Source: Natrialba hulunbeirensis JCM 10989 (GTDB taxonomy: Archaea > Halobacteriota > Halobacteria > Halobacteriales > Natrialbaceae). From it: DNA of 61,748 bases. The position numbers and the translations under genes were made by a program. The DNA lies in NCBI RefSeq assembly GCF_000337575.1, contig NZ_AOIM01000038.1, positions 97,831 through 159,578 of the forward strand, read 5' to 3'. Positions 25,967 to 34,326 of the stretch are shown here, one piece after another; within the stretch, counting starts at the first letter, position 1; every line of letters starts with the position of its first letter. A model generated the notes under the pieces. The model searched no databases. It was given only the letters and a program-made list of their open reading frames with translations, and was not told the origin of the DNA.

Positions 25967-26182
25967 ATGTTCGAGCGCGCCGACGCGATCCTGGCAGCGA
26001 TTCCGCTGCTCGCGGTGAGTGGACTCGCGCTTCGATCGCTCCTTGCCGCTACGGGCGTGGGAACGGGACTTTTCGCGGCACCGCTGGCAGCAGCAGGACC
26101 GTTCGCAGCGCTCGCGGTCGTCTTTCGGGAGCTACTCACCGGGCCTGTAGCAACACACGCAGCAGACGAATCCGACGAGTGA
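25967..26182 (+). CDS. Small hydrophobic membrane protein
   Basis: A 71-residue protein with two closely spaced hydrophobic segments (AILAAIPLLAVSGLALR and LFAAPLAAAGPFAALAVVF) and a short acidic tail. It is conserved in size and type with haloarchaeal membrane proteins near the rpl37ae locus, but I recognise no domain. About 120 bases separate it from the L37Ae gene, and it may be its own unit. Confidence 0.5.
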   Translation: MFERADAILAAIPLLAVSGLALRSLLAATGVGTGLFAAPLAAAGPFAALAVVFRELLTGPVATHAADESDE

Positions 26183-26303
26183 GCCGCGACAGCGACTGAT
26201 TCTGTCACGACGAAAGCGACGGCGACGGGTGGGATGAACTGCCGCGCAGTGAGAATACCAACTCAACAGGTTTAAGAATCTACTGCGGATAGACAGCAGT
26301 ACT

Positions 26304-26567
26304 ATGGCCGATAAAGGACGAGTCGGCAGCGCGGGCCGCTTTGGCGCACGCTACGGCCGCGTTGCACGACGACGCGTTAGCGAGATCGAAGACGATATGC
26401 AGAACGCACAGGTAGACGGCGACGACGTTACTCGCGTCGGAACCGGCATCTGGAAGAACGAGGAAACCGGCGAAGTCTTCACCGGCGGTGCCTACCGCCC
26501 AGAGACCCCGGCCGGCCGCACGGTCCGACGCTCGATCCGCGCTGCGCTCGCCGAAGACGACGAGTAA
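26304..26567 (+). CDS. rpl37ae: 50S ribosomal protein L37Ae (eL43), cysteine-less variant
   Basis: An 87-residue protein with the L37Ae core: [18 protein letters not shown] at the N-terminus and TGIWKN, then [24 protein letters not shown] at the C-terminus. The usual zinc ribbon with two CxxC pairs between these parts is absent. In its place is [19 protein letters not shown] followed by KNEETGEV, and there is no cysteine anywhere. It leads a tight group with rpoP and pcc1, a common archaeal arrangement. The assignment is firm; zinc loss is read directly. Confidence 0.92.
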   Translation: MADKGRVGSAGRFGARYGRVARRRVSEIEDDMQNAQVDGDDVTRVGTGIWKNEETGEVFTGGAYRPETPAGRTVRRSIRAALAEDDE

Positions 26568-26643
26568 TCCGTCTAGCGAGGACGGCACTGAGAATCGAAC
26601 GGACACACGACTGCGACGACACCCACTAACCCCACAACTCACT

Positions 26644-26778
26644 ATGAGCTACAAGTGCTCCCGCTGCAAACGCGACGTGCAGCTCGACGAGTACGGCGGC
26701 GTCCGCTGTCCCTACTGCGGTCACCGCGTACTCCTGAAAGAACGCAGCCGCGACGTGAAGGAAGTCGACGTCAACTGA
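26644..26778 (+). CDS. rpoP: DNA-directed RNA polymerase subunit P (Rpb12-like)
   Basis: A 44-residue protein with CSRCKRDV and [20 protein letters not shown], the zinc ribbon and basic tail of archaeal RpoP/Rpb12. It helps anchor Rpo3/Rpo10 in polymerase assembly. It lies 76 bases after rpl37ae and is probably co-transcribed. The ATG at 26644 is the only start matching the family length. Confidence 0.93.
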   Translation: MSYKCSRCKRDVQLDEYGGVRCPYCGHRVLLKERSRDVKEVDVN

Positions 26779-26985
26779 CGGTTCGACGGCCAATCGTCGA
26801 GTGGCAACCGCTGTCCACCCGACTCACGAGCGCCGCTCTCGAAACCCGCAGCCGACACTGACCCGACGAGACGCGAGGACGAGACCAGCCTGTTTCACTT
26901 CTGTGCCAGCGTCCAGCCTCCAGCGTCTCGCCGTTCGAGACCGTGTCGCGACTGTTGCACTACTAACGCAAACACAGACAGCTGT

Positions 26986-27261
26986 ATGAACACCCACGAA
27001 ACCACACTCGAGTTCGAGTACGACCAGCCGTCGCGAGCGCGGATCGTTGCCGAGAGCGTCGCCCGCGAGATCGGCGAAATCGACGACGAGCGATCGCAGA
27101 CGACGATCGAGCGCGAGGGAGCGGTCGTCACACTTCGAATCGAAGCGGCCGACGTGATCGCGCTTCGTGCGGCGGTGAACACCTGGCTGTCGCTGCTTGG
27201 GGTTGCAGAGCAGACGGCGGCGATCGGTGCGGCTGCTGTCGAGGGCTATAGTAGCCACTGA
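26986..27261 (+). CDS. pcc1: KEOPS complex subunit Pcc1
   Basis: A 91-residue protein with the Pcc1 alpha/beta layout (LEFEYDQPSRARIVAESV, then VTLRIEAADVIALRAAVNTWLSLL). Pcc1 dimerises and links Kae1 units in the KEOPS complex that makes N6-threonylcarbamoyl-adenosine in ANN-decoding tRNAs. Its position after L37Ae and RpoP genes supports the call. Confidence 0.88.
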   Translation: MNTHETTLEFEYDQPSRARIVAESVAREIGEIDDERSQTTIEREGAVVTLRIEAADVIALRAAVNTWLSLLGVAEQTAAIGAAAVEGYSSH

Positions 27262-27268
27262 AAGTCAG

Positions 27269-27308
27269 TACACACCTGATCGCCAGACTGATCGATGATC
27301 AGTGTGTA
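27269..27308. repeat. Imperfect inverted repeat after pcc1
   Basis: TACACACCTGATC (27269-27281) is nearly complementary to GATCAGTGTGTA (27297-27308), with one bulged base and a 15-base loop that contains another ACTGATCGAT. It lies eight bases after the pcc1 stop and could terminate the ribosomal/KEOPS transcript. There is no strong T tract. Confidence 0.35.
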
Positions 27309-27429
27309 AACCGTTTCAGTTGTTGCTATAACGGCCGATCCGATTGGCGATGTCCAGCGGCTCGACGTTCGCTACTCGGTGTTCAGGGTCCACTATTTTA
27401 CCGGAACTCGTCGAACGTCACCTGTCTGT

Positions 27430-27912
27430 ATGAGCTCCGACACCGATCGCGGCCAGCAGGTACTGCTCTCGGGAGGAACGATCGGATTCGGTTTCGGAGC
27501 CGTCGTCGACGTCGTGATCTTCCACCTCGTGTTCCAGACACATCATCTGTTCTCCGGCTTCTACGACCCCTACAGCTACGACGGCCTGCGGACGAACGTC
27601 ATGTTCGATGGGCTATTCATCGCCGCGATGCTCGGCGTGATGGGGCTCGGATTTGCCTTCTTCTGGCGAACTGTCAACGGTGTCGACCAGCGGTTCTCGG
27701 CCCGGTACTTCCTCGGATCGATCATCGTCGGCATGGGCATCTTCAACGTCCTCGATGGGATTTTCAGCCACTACGTGCTCGATCTGCACAACGTCGTCCA
27801 CGGCACCGAAGCGTGGAACCTCCCCTGGCTGGTCGTCAGCGTCGTCCTGCTCGCGGTCGGACTGCTCGTTCTCCGAAGCGCGGGCGGGTACCGCGCCACG
27901 TCCGGGCAGTAA
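27430..27912 (+). CDS. DUF2243 membrane protein
   Basis: A 160-residue protein with four transmembrane segments and the DUF2243 signatures GFGAVVDVVIFHLVFQTHH, then LFWRT-like (FFWRTVNG), GMGIFNVLDGIFSHYVL and LHNVVHG. Several His residues cluster at membrane edges (FHLVFQTHH, SHYVLDLHNVVH), which suggests metal or haem handling, but no function is established. It is convergent with the iron-binding lipoprotein gene seven bases away. Confidence 0.8.
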   Translation: MSSDTDRGQQVLLSGGTIGFGFGAVVDVVIFHLVFQTHHLFSGFYDPYSYDGLRTNVMFDGLFIAAMLGVMGLGFAFFWRTVNGVDQRFSARYFLGSIIVGMGIFNVLDGIFSHYVLDLHNVVHGTEAWNLPWLVVSVVLLAVGLLVLRSAGGYRATSGQ

Positions 27913-27918
27913 CTGCGC

Positions 27919-29103
27919 TCACAACTCCGGCAGCGACGCCGACAACACCACGCGCTCCGACCCAAACGCCGTCTCGTACCCCTCGTGGAGCGCCACCTGC
28001 GGCGGCACGTCGAGGGAGACCGCGAGTTCGTCCGCGGACTCGAGTACCACCTCCTCGAACTCCACCCTGTAATGGTGACCGCGGTCGGGGTCGATCGTTT
28101 CCTGCGTCTCGATGTCGGCGCTGTACTGTCCGTCCCCGTCAGAAACCGACTCAACGCTTATGCCAGCGAACGGGACGGGATACCGGTTGTATCGCGTTCG
28201 CACGCCGATTGCGAGTTGGATGTCTGCGGCTGCCCCCGAATCGGCCTGCGCCCCATCCGAGTCGTCGACACGATCGAGCGTCACGACGATATCGTCACCA
28301 GTTGCTGAGTAGGCGACCGCGTCTGCGGACGTAGACGTGGGCGTGGACGTGGACGTGGACAGCGACACAGGCTCCGGTGCGTGCCCCATAGACTCGAGTG
28401 CCCCGCGCTCACCCCGCCCCTCACCCTCGTCGAGGAGGGTGCGCTCGAGTGCGTCGATGGCCGCGGGATCGTACTCGAACTCGAGTGTGGTCGTCACCGG
28501 CTGGTCGAGTCGGTCTGCGAACTCGTCGGCGAGGGCTGCTGTCGGCGGGTCGATGCGAACTGTGGCCTCGTACGTGCCCTCGCCGGGGAGCGAGACGTTG
28601 TCGCCGTAGTGAAAGCCCATTCGTTGGGAGAGCATCGGCCAGAGGGTTCGCTGGTCGACTGTGTCGGTGTCGGCGTCAGTGTCGGTGTCGGCGTCGGTAT
28701 CAGTGCCAGCGTCGCTCCCAGCAGTAGCAATTCGTGTCGTCACCGTCGTCGGCACCGCCACCCCCGACTCGGCGTCTCGCACCGCTGCCATCAGGTGCAG
28801 CGTGTGGTGTGACCGCAGGTCCGCTCGGGCACGCTCCGTACCCGCCACGGTCCAGAACGAGTGCGGGCGCATCGCCGAGAGAGTGAACTCGAGTCCCGAC
28901 TCAGTCTCGGAGCCGTACTCGAGCATGGCGTCGATCTTCGGTGGGACGTAGATACCCGCTGGCGGGTCGACGACCAGTTCGCGCCAGGCATCCTCGCGTC
29001 GGAGCGTCTCGAAATCGAGACAGCCGGCGGTGAGCGCGGTCGGGAGCACCGAGAGCGTCCCGACGAGCGCACCGCCTGCGGCGAGTGCGTCACGGCGTCG
29101 CAT
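27919..29103 (-). CDS. Tp34/P19-like iron-binding lipoprotein
   Basis: A 394-residue exported lipoprotein ([11 protein letters not shown], lipobox LTAGC). The region around [54 protein letters not shown] and [10 protein letters not shown] matches the P19/Tp34 periplasmic iron-binding fold. His/Met residues in HHTLHLMA and GFHYGDNV are likely ligands. A second beta domain forms the C-terminal half. Two low-complexity tracts encode (Asp-Thr/Ala)n and (Ser-Thr)n linkers. The start at 29103 puts the Arg pair and lipobox in register. It probably delivers iron to an uptake system. Confidence 0.75.
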   Translation of the reverse strand: MRRRDALAAGGALVGTLSVLPTALTAGCLDFETLRREDAWRELVVDPPAGIYVPPKIDAMLEYGSETESGLEFTLSAMRPHSFWTVAGTERARADLRSHHTLHLMAAVRDAESGVAVPTTVTTRIATAGSDAGTDTDADTDTDADTDTVDQRTLWPMLSQRMGFHYGDNVSLPGEGTYEATVRIDPPTAALADEFADRLDQPVTTTLEFEYDPAAIDALERTLLDEGEGRGERGALESMGHAPEPVSLSTSTSTPTSTSADAVAYSATGDDIVVTLDRVDDSDGAQADSGAAADIQLAIGVRTRYNRYPVPFAGISVESVSDGDGQYSADIETQETIDPDRGHHYRVEFEEVVLESADELAVSLDVPPQVALHEGYETAFGSERVVLSASLPEL

Positions 29104-29215
29104 TGGTGGATTCTCACCGTGGCTCCCGGTAGTTCTGCAGGCTGCACCAGCAACCCCCACACCGCGGCCGAACGCAAAGCTTGGCTTTATCAGTGCGGAG
29201 GGCGACGGTCGAGAC

Positions 29216-29617
29216 ATGCAAGGAAATCTGCCGCCGGAAGCACAGGAGAAAATCGAGCAGCTACAGGACCTTCAGGAGACCGCACAGCAGGTCGCCGTCC
29301 AGAAACAGGAGACCGAGTCGAGCCTCACCGAGGCCCAGACGGCCCAGAAGGAACTCGAGGACATCGACGAGGAGACGACCATGTACCGACAGGTCGGCGA
29401 CCTTCTCGTTGAGACGGACTACGACACGGCCGAGGACGACCTCGACGAGCAGGTCGACTCGCTCGAACTCCGCCTCGAGACCCTCGAGAAGCAAGAAGAA
29501 CGCGTCCAGGACCAGTTCGAGGGTCTGCAGGAGGAACTCGAGGAACTGCTCGGTGGCGCAGGCGGCGGCATGGGCGGCCCGGCCGGCCCAGGCGGCCCAG
29601 GTGCAGGCGGCGCATAA
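29216..29617 (+). CDS. pfdB: Prefoldin subunit beta
   Basis: A 133-residue protein with the prefoldin beta coiled-coil/hairpin layout: an N-terminal helix ([20 protein letters not shown]), a [14 protein letters not shown] turn, a second helix ([22 protein letters not shown]), and a Gly/Pro/Ala-rich tail. The hexamer captures unfolded proteins for the thermosome. It is followed seven bases later by the DUF3194 gene, the standard archaeal pairing. Confidence 0.93.
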   Translation: MQGNLPPEAQEKIEQLQDLQETAQQVAVQKQETESSLTEAQTAQKELEDIDEETTMYRQVGDLLVETDYDTAEDDLDEQVDSLELRLETLEKQEERVQDQFEGLQEELEELLGGAGGGMGGPAGPGGPGAGGA

Positions 29618-29623
29618 TCGGCG

Positions 29624-29902
29624 ATGTCGACCAGCGACTCGACCGACGAGCGAGCGGATGAGCCAACTGACGAGGAGGTCGTCCAGACGGCCGCCGAGGC
29701 CGCCGAGGGACTGATCTTCTCGCGATACAAGCAGTCTGCCGTGCGCGATATGGACGTCACGGTGTCGTTCGAGGACGGCGTCCTCGAGGTCGACGTCTAT
29801 CTCAACGCGCCGGAACAGGACGACGGCACGGACCCGGACGAGGTCGCCGACGAAGCCGCGCGAACGGCGCGCGAGGCGGTCGACGACCTGTTCGGCGAGT
29901 AG
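29624..29902 (+). CDS. DUF3194 family protein
   Basis: A 92-residue acidic protein with the DUF3194 pattern (VVQTAAEAAEGLIFSRYKQS, then DMDVTVSFEDGVLEVDVYLN). It lies directly downstream of the prefoldin beta gene, its usual neighbour, and is probably co-translated. The role is unknown; association with chaperone or RNA processing has been suggested only by linkage. Confidence 0.82.
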   Translation: MSTSDSTDERADEPTDEEVVQTAAEAAEGLIFSRYKQSAVRDMDVTVSFEDGVLEVDVYLNAPEQDDGTDPDEVADEAARTAREAVDDLFGE

Positions 29903-30023
29903 CCGCCCGCGCTCGTTTTCTCCGCACCCACAGATTCGCCAACCAGTGCCGACAGTGGCCAGTAGTGAGCGACCAGCGACACCGCCACCCGAGGAGGGGG
30001 TCCCAGCCCCAACCCCAGCGAAT

Positions 30024-32444
30024 CTACCAGCCCCGATCCGGCGCGATCACTTCGACCGGATGCGGCACCGTTCGATCCAGCAGCGTCTCGAGTTGGTCGC
30101 CACACGACGTCCCCGACGCGACGACCAGGTCAGTGCTGGCCGGCTCGAGTTCCGACGCCAGCCGATCGCCGACGTCCATACTGACCTCGTAGTACTCGCG
30201 CTTGTAGCCGAAGGAGCCCGCCATGCCACAGCACTCGACCGTCGAGGTTCGCGGGGCGTAGCCACAGCGTTCGAGCACGGCGACCGTCGGAGCTTCGAGG
30301 TCGAGCGTGCGTTGCTGGCAGTGAGAGTGGTAGGCGATCGGCTGGCCGTCGTCCCCGTTCTCGGTCCCGATTCTCTCCCCGCCACCGCCAGCCGTCGACA
30401 GCGCCGCCGGATTCGCACCGTTCTCGAGTAGTCCGAAGATGAACTCACAGATCTCGTAGCTATTGTCCCGCAGTCGTTCGAACGACCGTTCGGGGAGGAA
30501 CCGTTCGTACTCGCGCTGGAACGCCGCGAGGTCGGAGGGTTCGATGACCACGACATCGCGACCGGCGTCCAGGTCCTCGGCGAGGGCGGCGTAGACCTTA
30601 CTCGCCTGCGCGTCCGCCGTGGTGACCATCCCCTGGGAAAGCGGTGCGCGGCCGCTCTCGGGGAGGTCGGGAACCGAGACGGGAACACCGAGAGCTTCGA
30701 GCGTCCGCACGGCCGCCTTCCCGCGGTCGGTGTCGACGTAGTTGGTGTAGACGTCGGGGTAGAGGACGACCTCGCGGTCGAGCGCGTCTGTGGGTTCGTC
30801 GTGAGCCGCCCGACGACCGGCCGCTGCCCGCCGTTTCGACTCCTGTTCACCGCCGCGGGCGTCGAACCAGTCGACGAGTGGCTGCCGTTCGAACGAGGGC
30901 AACTCCCGGCGCTGGTCGATACCCAGCGTCCGCTCGAGCAGCGAGCGCACTGGTGCCGTCTCGCCGAGCCAGTTCGAGACCGGTGCCGTCGCACTACCGA
31001 GCTTTGCGACGGTACCAATGTTGCCGAAGAAGCGTTTGCCGAGGTCGAGTCCGCCGGATTCCTCGTCCGGCGTGAGTCCGTCGACGAGGAAGTCGTAGGC
31101 CTCCGGCTCCGCATCGCGGTTGACGCGGTCCCTGACGACGGTGTTGATCCACGGGATGTCGATCTTCACCGGGCAGGCGTCGACACAGCGCGTACAGCCG
31201 GTACAGAGGTCGTTGAACTCGGCGGCGGAGTCCTGGCCGTGAACGCCGGCCTCCCAGCCCGTCGCGATGCCGCCGGAGTAGGTTTCCCCGCCGAAGCCGT
31301 GACCGCCGACGGCCTGGAAGTTCGCACACGAGTTCGAACACGCGCCACAGCGGATGCAGTACAGCGTCTCCCGAAGCTGGTCGTCCGCGCGCATCTCGGT
31401 GCGGCCGTTGTCGAGCAGCACGAGGTGGAACTCGCGGTCGGTGGAGCCGTTTGTCTCGGCGTCCGTGTTCGCGCCGATCGGCTCGTCCGGCTCGTCGAAG
31501 GTGAGCGTCGGCGACTCCGTCGGCGGCGAGAGCATCGTCACGTACTGGGAGATTTCCTGCCCCGTCGCGCTCTTCGCGATCAGGTCGACGAACGGCTCGA
31601 GGTCCCGAATCGACGGGATGAGCTTCTCGACGCCGGCGATTGCGACGTGCGTATCTGGCGTCACGGCGCACTTGCGGGCGTTGCCCTCGTTCGTGACGAG
31701 CGTGATCGTCCCGCTCTCAGCGACGACGAAGTTCGCGCCCGTAATCCCCACGTCTGCCTCGCGGATGCGCTCGCCGAGGTGGTCGCGAGCGAATCGGGTG
31801 AGTTCTTCTGCGGTCTCGAACTCCTCGTCGGGGTCAAACTGCTCCGTGAAGAGTTCGGCAATCTCCTCACGCGTCAGGTGCATCGCCGGGCCGACGATGT
31901 GCGAGGGCGTGTCGTCTGCAACCTGGAGGACCCACTCGCCGAGGTCGGTTTCGGTGACCTCGATCCCCTCGGACTCGAGTGCATCGTTGAGGTCGAGTTC
32001 CTCGGTGGTCATGGACTTGGATTTGACGACGGACGGGCGGCCGCTGGCGCTCTCGGCTGCGGTGCTGGTCGCGGCCCGGTCGTCGACCACGTCGGCCACG
32101 TAGGCGTTCGCGTCGGCCGCGTCCTCCGCGACGTAGACCGTCCCGCCGTTGGCTTCGACCGCCTCGCGAACGGTCTCGATGAGGGCTGGGAGGCGGTCGA
32201 TGGCGTCCTCCTTGATTGCGCGCGCCTCCGATCGCAGCGCCTCGAGATCGTCAGTTTCGTCGAACACCTCGTGGCGCTGGAGGTTGGAAACGCTCGTGTG
32301 GGCGTGGATCGCATCGCCCTCCGTCTCGAGTAGCTGTCGAAGATGGGCGGCGGTCTCGGCGCGCGAGTTGGATGGTGTGTGGCTGGCGGTGCCCCCACCC
32401 CCACCCCCTTCCGACTGGCCGGATGCGTGGCTTCGCTCTGCCAT
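30024..32444 (-). CDS. Fused LutB/LutA-like iron-sulfur lactate-utilisation protein
   Basis: An 806-residue protein. The N-terminal part is a LUD (LutB) domain, with SMTTEELDLNDALE, HIVGPAMHLTREEI and GITGANFVVAESGTI. Two 4Fe-4S motifs follow, CIRCGACSNSC (from about residue 363) and CTGCTRCVDACP (about 414). The C-terminal third resembles LutA/glycolate-oxidase iron-sulfur subunits, with HSHCQQRTL and the cysteine-rich VECCGMAGSFGYK (about 735). LutABC oxidises L-lactate and feeds electrons to the membrane chain. Here two subunits are in one chain. It is followed, in transcription order, after the one-base-spaced LutC gene. Confidence 0.87.
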   Translation of the reverse strand: MAERSHASGQSEGGGGGGTASHTPSNSRAETAAHLRQLLETEGDAIHAHTSVSNLQRHEVFDETDDLEALRSEARAIKEDAIDRLPALIETVREAVEANGGTVYVAEDAADANAYVADVVDDRAATSTAAESASGRPSVVKSKSMTTEELDLNDALESEGIEVTETDLGEWVLQVADDTPSHIVGPAMHLTREEIAELFTEQFDPDEEFETAEELTRFARDHLGERIREADVGITGANFVVAESGTITLVTNEGNARKCAVTPDTHVAIAGVEKLIPSIRDLEPFVDLIAKSATGQEISQYVTMLSPPTESPTLTFDEPDEPIGANTDAETNGSTDREFHLVLLDNGRTEMRADDQLRETLYCIRCGACSNSCANFQAVGGHGFGGETYSGGIATGWEAGVHGQDSAAEFNDLCTGCTRCVDACPVKIDIPWINTVVRDRVNRDAEPEAYDFLVDGLTPDEESGGLDLGKRFFGNIGTVAKLGSATAPVSNWLGETAPVRSLLERTLGIDQRRELPSFERQPLVDWFDARGGEQESKRRAAAGRRAAHDEPTDALDREVVLYPDVYTNYVDTDRGKAAVRTLEALGVPVSVPDLPESGRAPLSQGMVTTADAQASKVYAALAEDLDAGRDVVVIEPSDLAAFQREYERFLPERSFERLRDNSYEICEFIFGLLENGANPAALSTAGGGGERIGTENGDDGQPIAYHSHCQQRTLDLEAPTVAVLERCGYAPRTSTVECCGMAGSFGYKREYYEVSMDVGDRLASELEPASTDLVVASGTSCGDQLETLLDRTVPHPVEVIAPDRGW

Positions 32445-32445
32445 C

Positions 32446-32964
32446 TTACCGGTCCTCCAGCACGACGACGGTTACTTCACCGGGACCGTGGACGCCGTGA
32501 ACGAGGTCGCCCATGTCGGCGGTCGCGCTCCGGCCCGTGGCGAAGACGATGCTGTCGCCGCCCGCCGCGAACCGATCCGCGAGGCGGTCGAACCCGCCCG
32601 TGAGGTCGGGGACGATGTCGCTCGCCGCGACGACGGCGATGTGGTGTTCCGGATAGACGCTGATCGGTTCGTCGCCGGCCGCTCGGGATTCGATTGCGAC
32701 GGTGCCGTACTCCGCAATCGCAAAGGTCGCCGGCGTGATCCCGGTCTGTGCGTCGGCGAGAGTAGCAGCCGTCGGCTCGGTCGTGACGGACTCCGGAATG
32801 GAGACGCCCTCGAACGGGAGTTTCACACCGATAGCCGGCTCCGTGAGCAGCGCCGCGAGTCGCTCGCTCGCGTCGGCCGCGGACACACGCTCCAGGCTGA
32901 CCTCGAGTTCCTCGAGTGCGTGTTCCAACTGGCCGACAGCGTCAGTGTCGGTGTCGGTTGACAT
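32446..32964 (-). CDS. LutC-like LUD-domain protein
   Basis: A 172-residue protein with the LUD pattern: TTEPTAATLADAQTGITPATFAIAEYGTVAI, then YPEHHIAVVAASDIVPDL and ATGRSATADMGDLVHGVHGPGEVTVVVL. It is the LutC partner of the downstream fused protein, whose ATG begins one base after this stop, so the two form an operon. The ATG at 32964 is chosen over a GTG six bases upstream. Confidence 0.85.
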   Translation of the reverse strand: MSTDTDTDAVGQLEHALEELEVSLERVSAADASERLAALLTEPAIGVKLPFEGVSIPESVTTEPTAATLADAQTGITPATFAIAEYGTVAIESRAAGDEPISVYPEHHIAVVAASDIVPDLTGGFDRLADRFAAGGDSIVFATGRSATADMGDLVHGVHGPGEVTVVVLEDR

Positions 32965-33212
32965 TAGCACTCACATTCGGGCGCGCGCCCAATAGCGTGG
33001 CGGTCGTGCCAATCGACGGGACAAACGTTGGATCGGGTTCAACAGTCTGGTCGCTCACACAACCGTGTCGGACGGGACAACGGGGGGACCGGTTGCAGAG
33101 TGTATGGAGAGAAAAATCAGTATAGAGAACGCTCAGTATCGAGACGAGCCGCGAGTGAGACAGTGTCGACTCGATTGTGACGGCGGAGAGCGCCGATGCA
33201 GTGCAGTGGTAT

Positions 33213-33767
33213 TCAGTTCGCTTCGCAGATATCTCGGAAGTTCTCGAAGATCACGTCGCCTTCCTCGGTGTGGGCGACTTCGGGGTGCCACTGGACGCCG
33301 TAGAGGTCGCGGTCGGTGTCGCTCATGGCTTCGATGCCGCAGACGTCACTTGTCGCGGTTCGCTCGAATCCGTCGGGGAGTTCGACGACTTCGTCTGCAT
33401 GGCTCGCCCAGACGCGCGTTTCGGGGTGGAGACTACCGGTGAGCGGATCGTCCTCGTCGGTCAGTTCGACCGTTACGTCCGCGTAGCCGCCGTACTCGCC
33501 GCTGTCGACGCGGCCGCCAAGTTCCTCGGCGATGAGTTGCATGCCGAGACAGATTCCGAGGACGGGAACGTCGGCCTCGAGGTACGCCGGGGACTGCCCG
33601 ATCCGGTCCATGTCCGGGCCACCCGAGAGGACGACGCCGTCTGCGTCGACCTCCTCGGGCGGCGTGTCGTTGTCGATCAACTCGGCCTCCACGCCGAGGT
33701 CGCGAAGCGCTCGGTGTTCTAGGTGCGTGAACTGTCCGTGGTTGTCCACCACGACGATCTTCGTCAT
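33213..33767 (-). CDS. guaAA: GMP synthase, glutaminase subunit A
   Basis: A 184-residue class I glutamine amidotransferase: the nucleophile Cys is in VLGICLGMQLIAEELGG, and the His/Glu pair is in GVQWHPEVAHTEEG. The oxyanion Gly-Gly lies in VVLSGGPDMDRIG. In archaea GMP synthase is split into this ammonia-producing subunit and a separate ATP pyrophosphatase (GuaAb), which is not in the window. It is a single gene with its own promoter. Confidence 0.93.
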   Translation of the reverse strand: MTKIVVVDNHGQFTHLEHRALRDLGVEAELIDNDTPPEEVDADGVVLSGGPDMDRIGQSPAYLEADVPVLGICLGMQLIAEELGGRVDSGEYGGYADVTVELTDEDDPLTGSLHPETRVWASHADEVVELPDGFERTATSDVCGIEAMSDTDRDLYGVQWHPEVAHTEEGDVIFENFRDICEAN

Positions 33768-33971
33768 TGCCGGTATCTAGCCAACGAACCGGTAAAAACG
33801 GACCGGAAGCGATTCTCGGTGGGCCGCTCGTCGTTCACCCTGCTGCCCGACACAGGTCTCCGGTCTCGTTCGACACACGTCACCCGTATCGTCCGACACG
33901 GGGACAGGACTTCGGCCTCGCCGACACTCGTCTCCGGTACGTTTATACTCTCATCACCGAACGGTAGGAAT

Positions 33972-34109
33972 ATGGCAGTCGATCTCTCCGAGTTTAACCA
34001 TCCGTCCTGGATCACCGCGGTCGGCACCGGCATCGGCTATCTGTTGATCCTCGCGGTGTTGACCGTGGCGCTGTTCATCGTGCCGTGGCTCATCTTCGCC
34101 GCGCTGTAA
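33972..34109 (+). CDS. Tiny single-span membrane protein
   Basis: A 45-residue protein (MAVDLSEFNHPSWITAV, then one transmembrane helix LLILAVLTVALFIVPWLIF). The ATG at 33972 has a TATA-like stretch around 33940. Similar one-span peptides are common in haloarchaea. The composition is clearly protein-like. Function is unknown. Confidence 0.55.
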   Translation: MAVDLSEFNHPSWITAVGTGIGYLLILAVLTVALFIVPWLIFAAL

Positions 34110-34326
34110 TCGACACAACACGTTCTTTCGGTTCGATTCTGACGAGTCGGCATCCGTTTTCGCAACCCTACAACGCTATCTCACGCACAGACCCGTGTCA
34201 CGATAGCGTTGGGACTCGAGTAGGAGTGGTCGATTACTGAAGTGCCGCTCTGCGGTCAGAAAGAACCGAACGCCGATCGCATCGAACCGGACAACTGCGG
34301 ACGACCGATCGAACGAGGCGCGTCGA

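Noticed and set aside
30801-32333. Rightward open frame of 510 codons antisense to the Lut fusion
   Set aside because: Mirror of a Cys-rich, motif-bearing protein on the other strand; Arg/Val/Leu-rich filler typical of high-G+C antisense frames.
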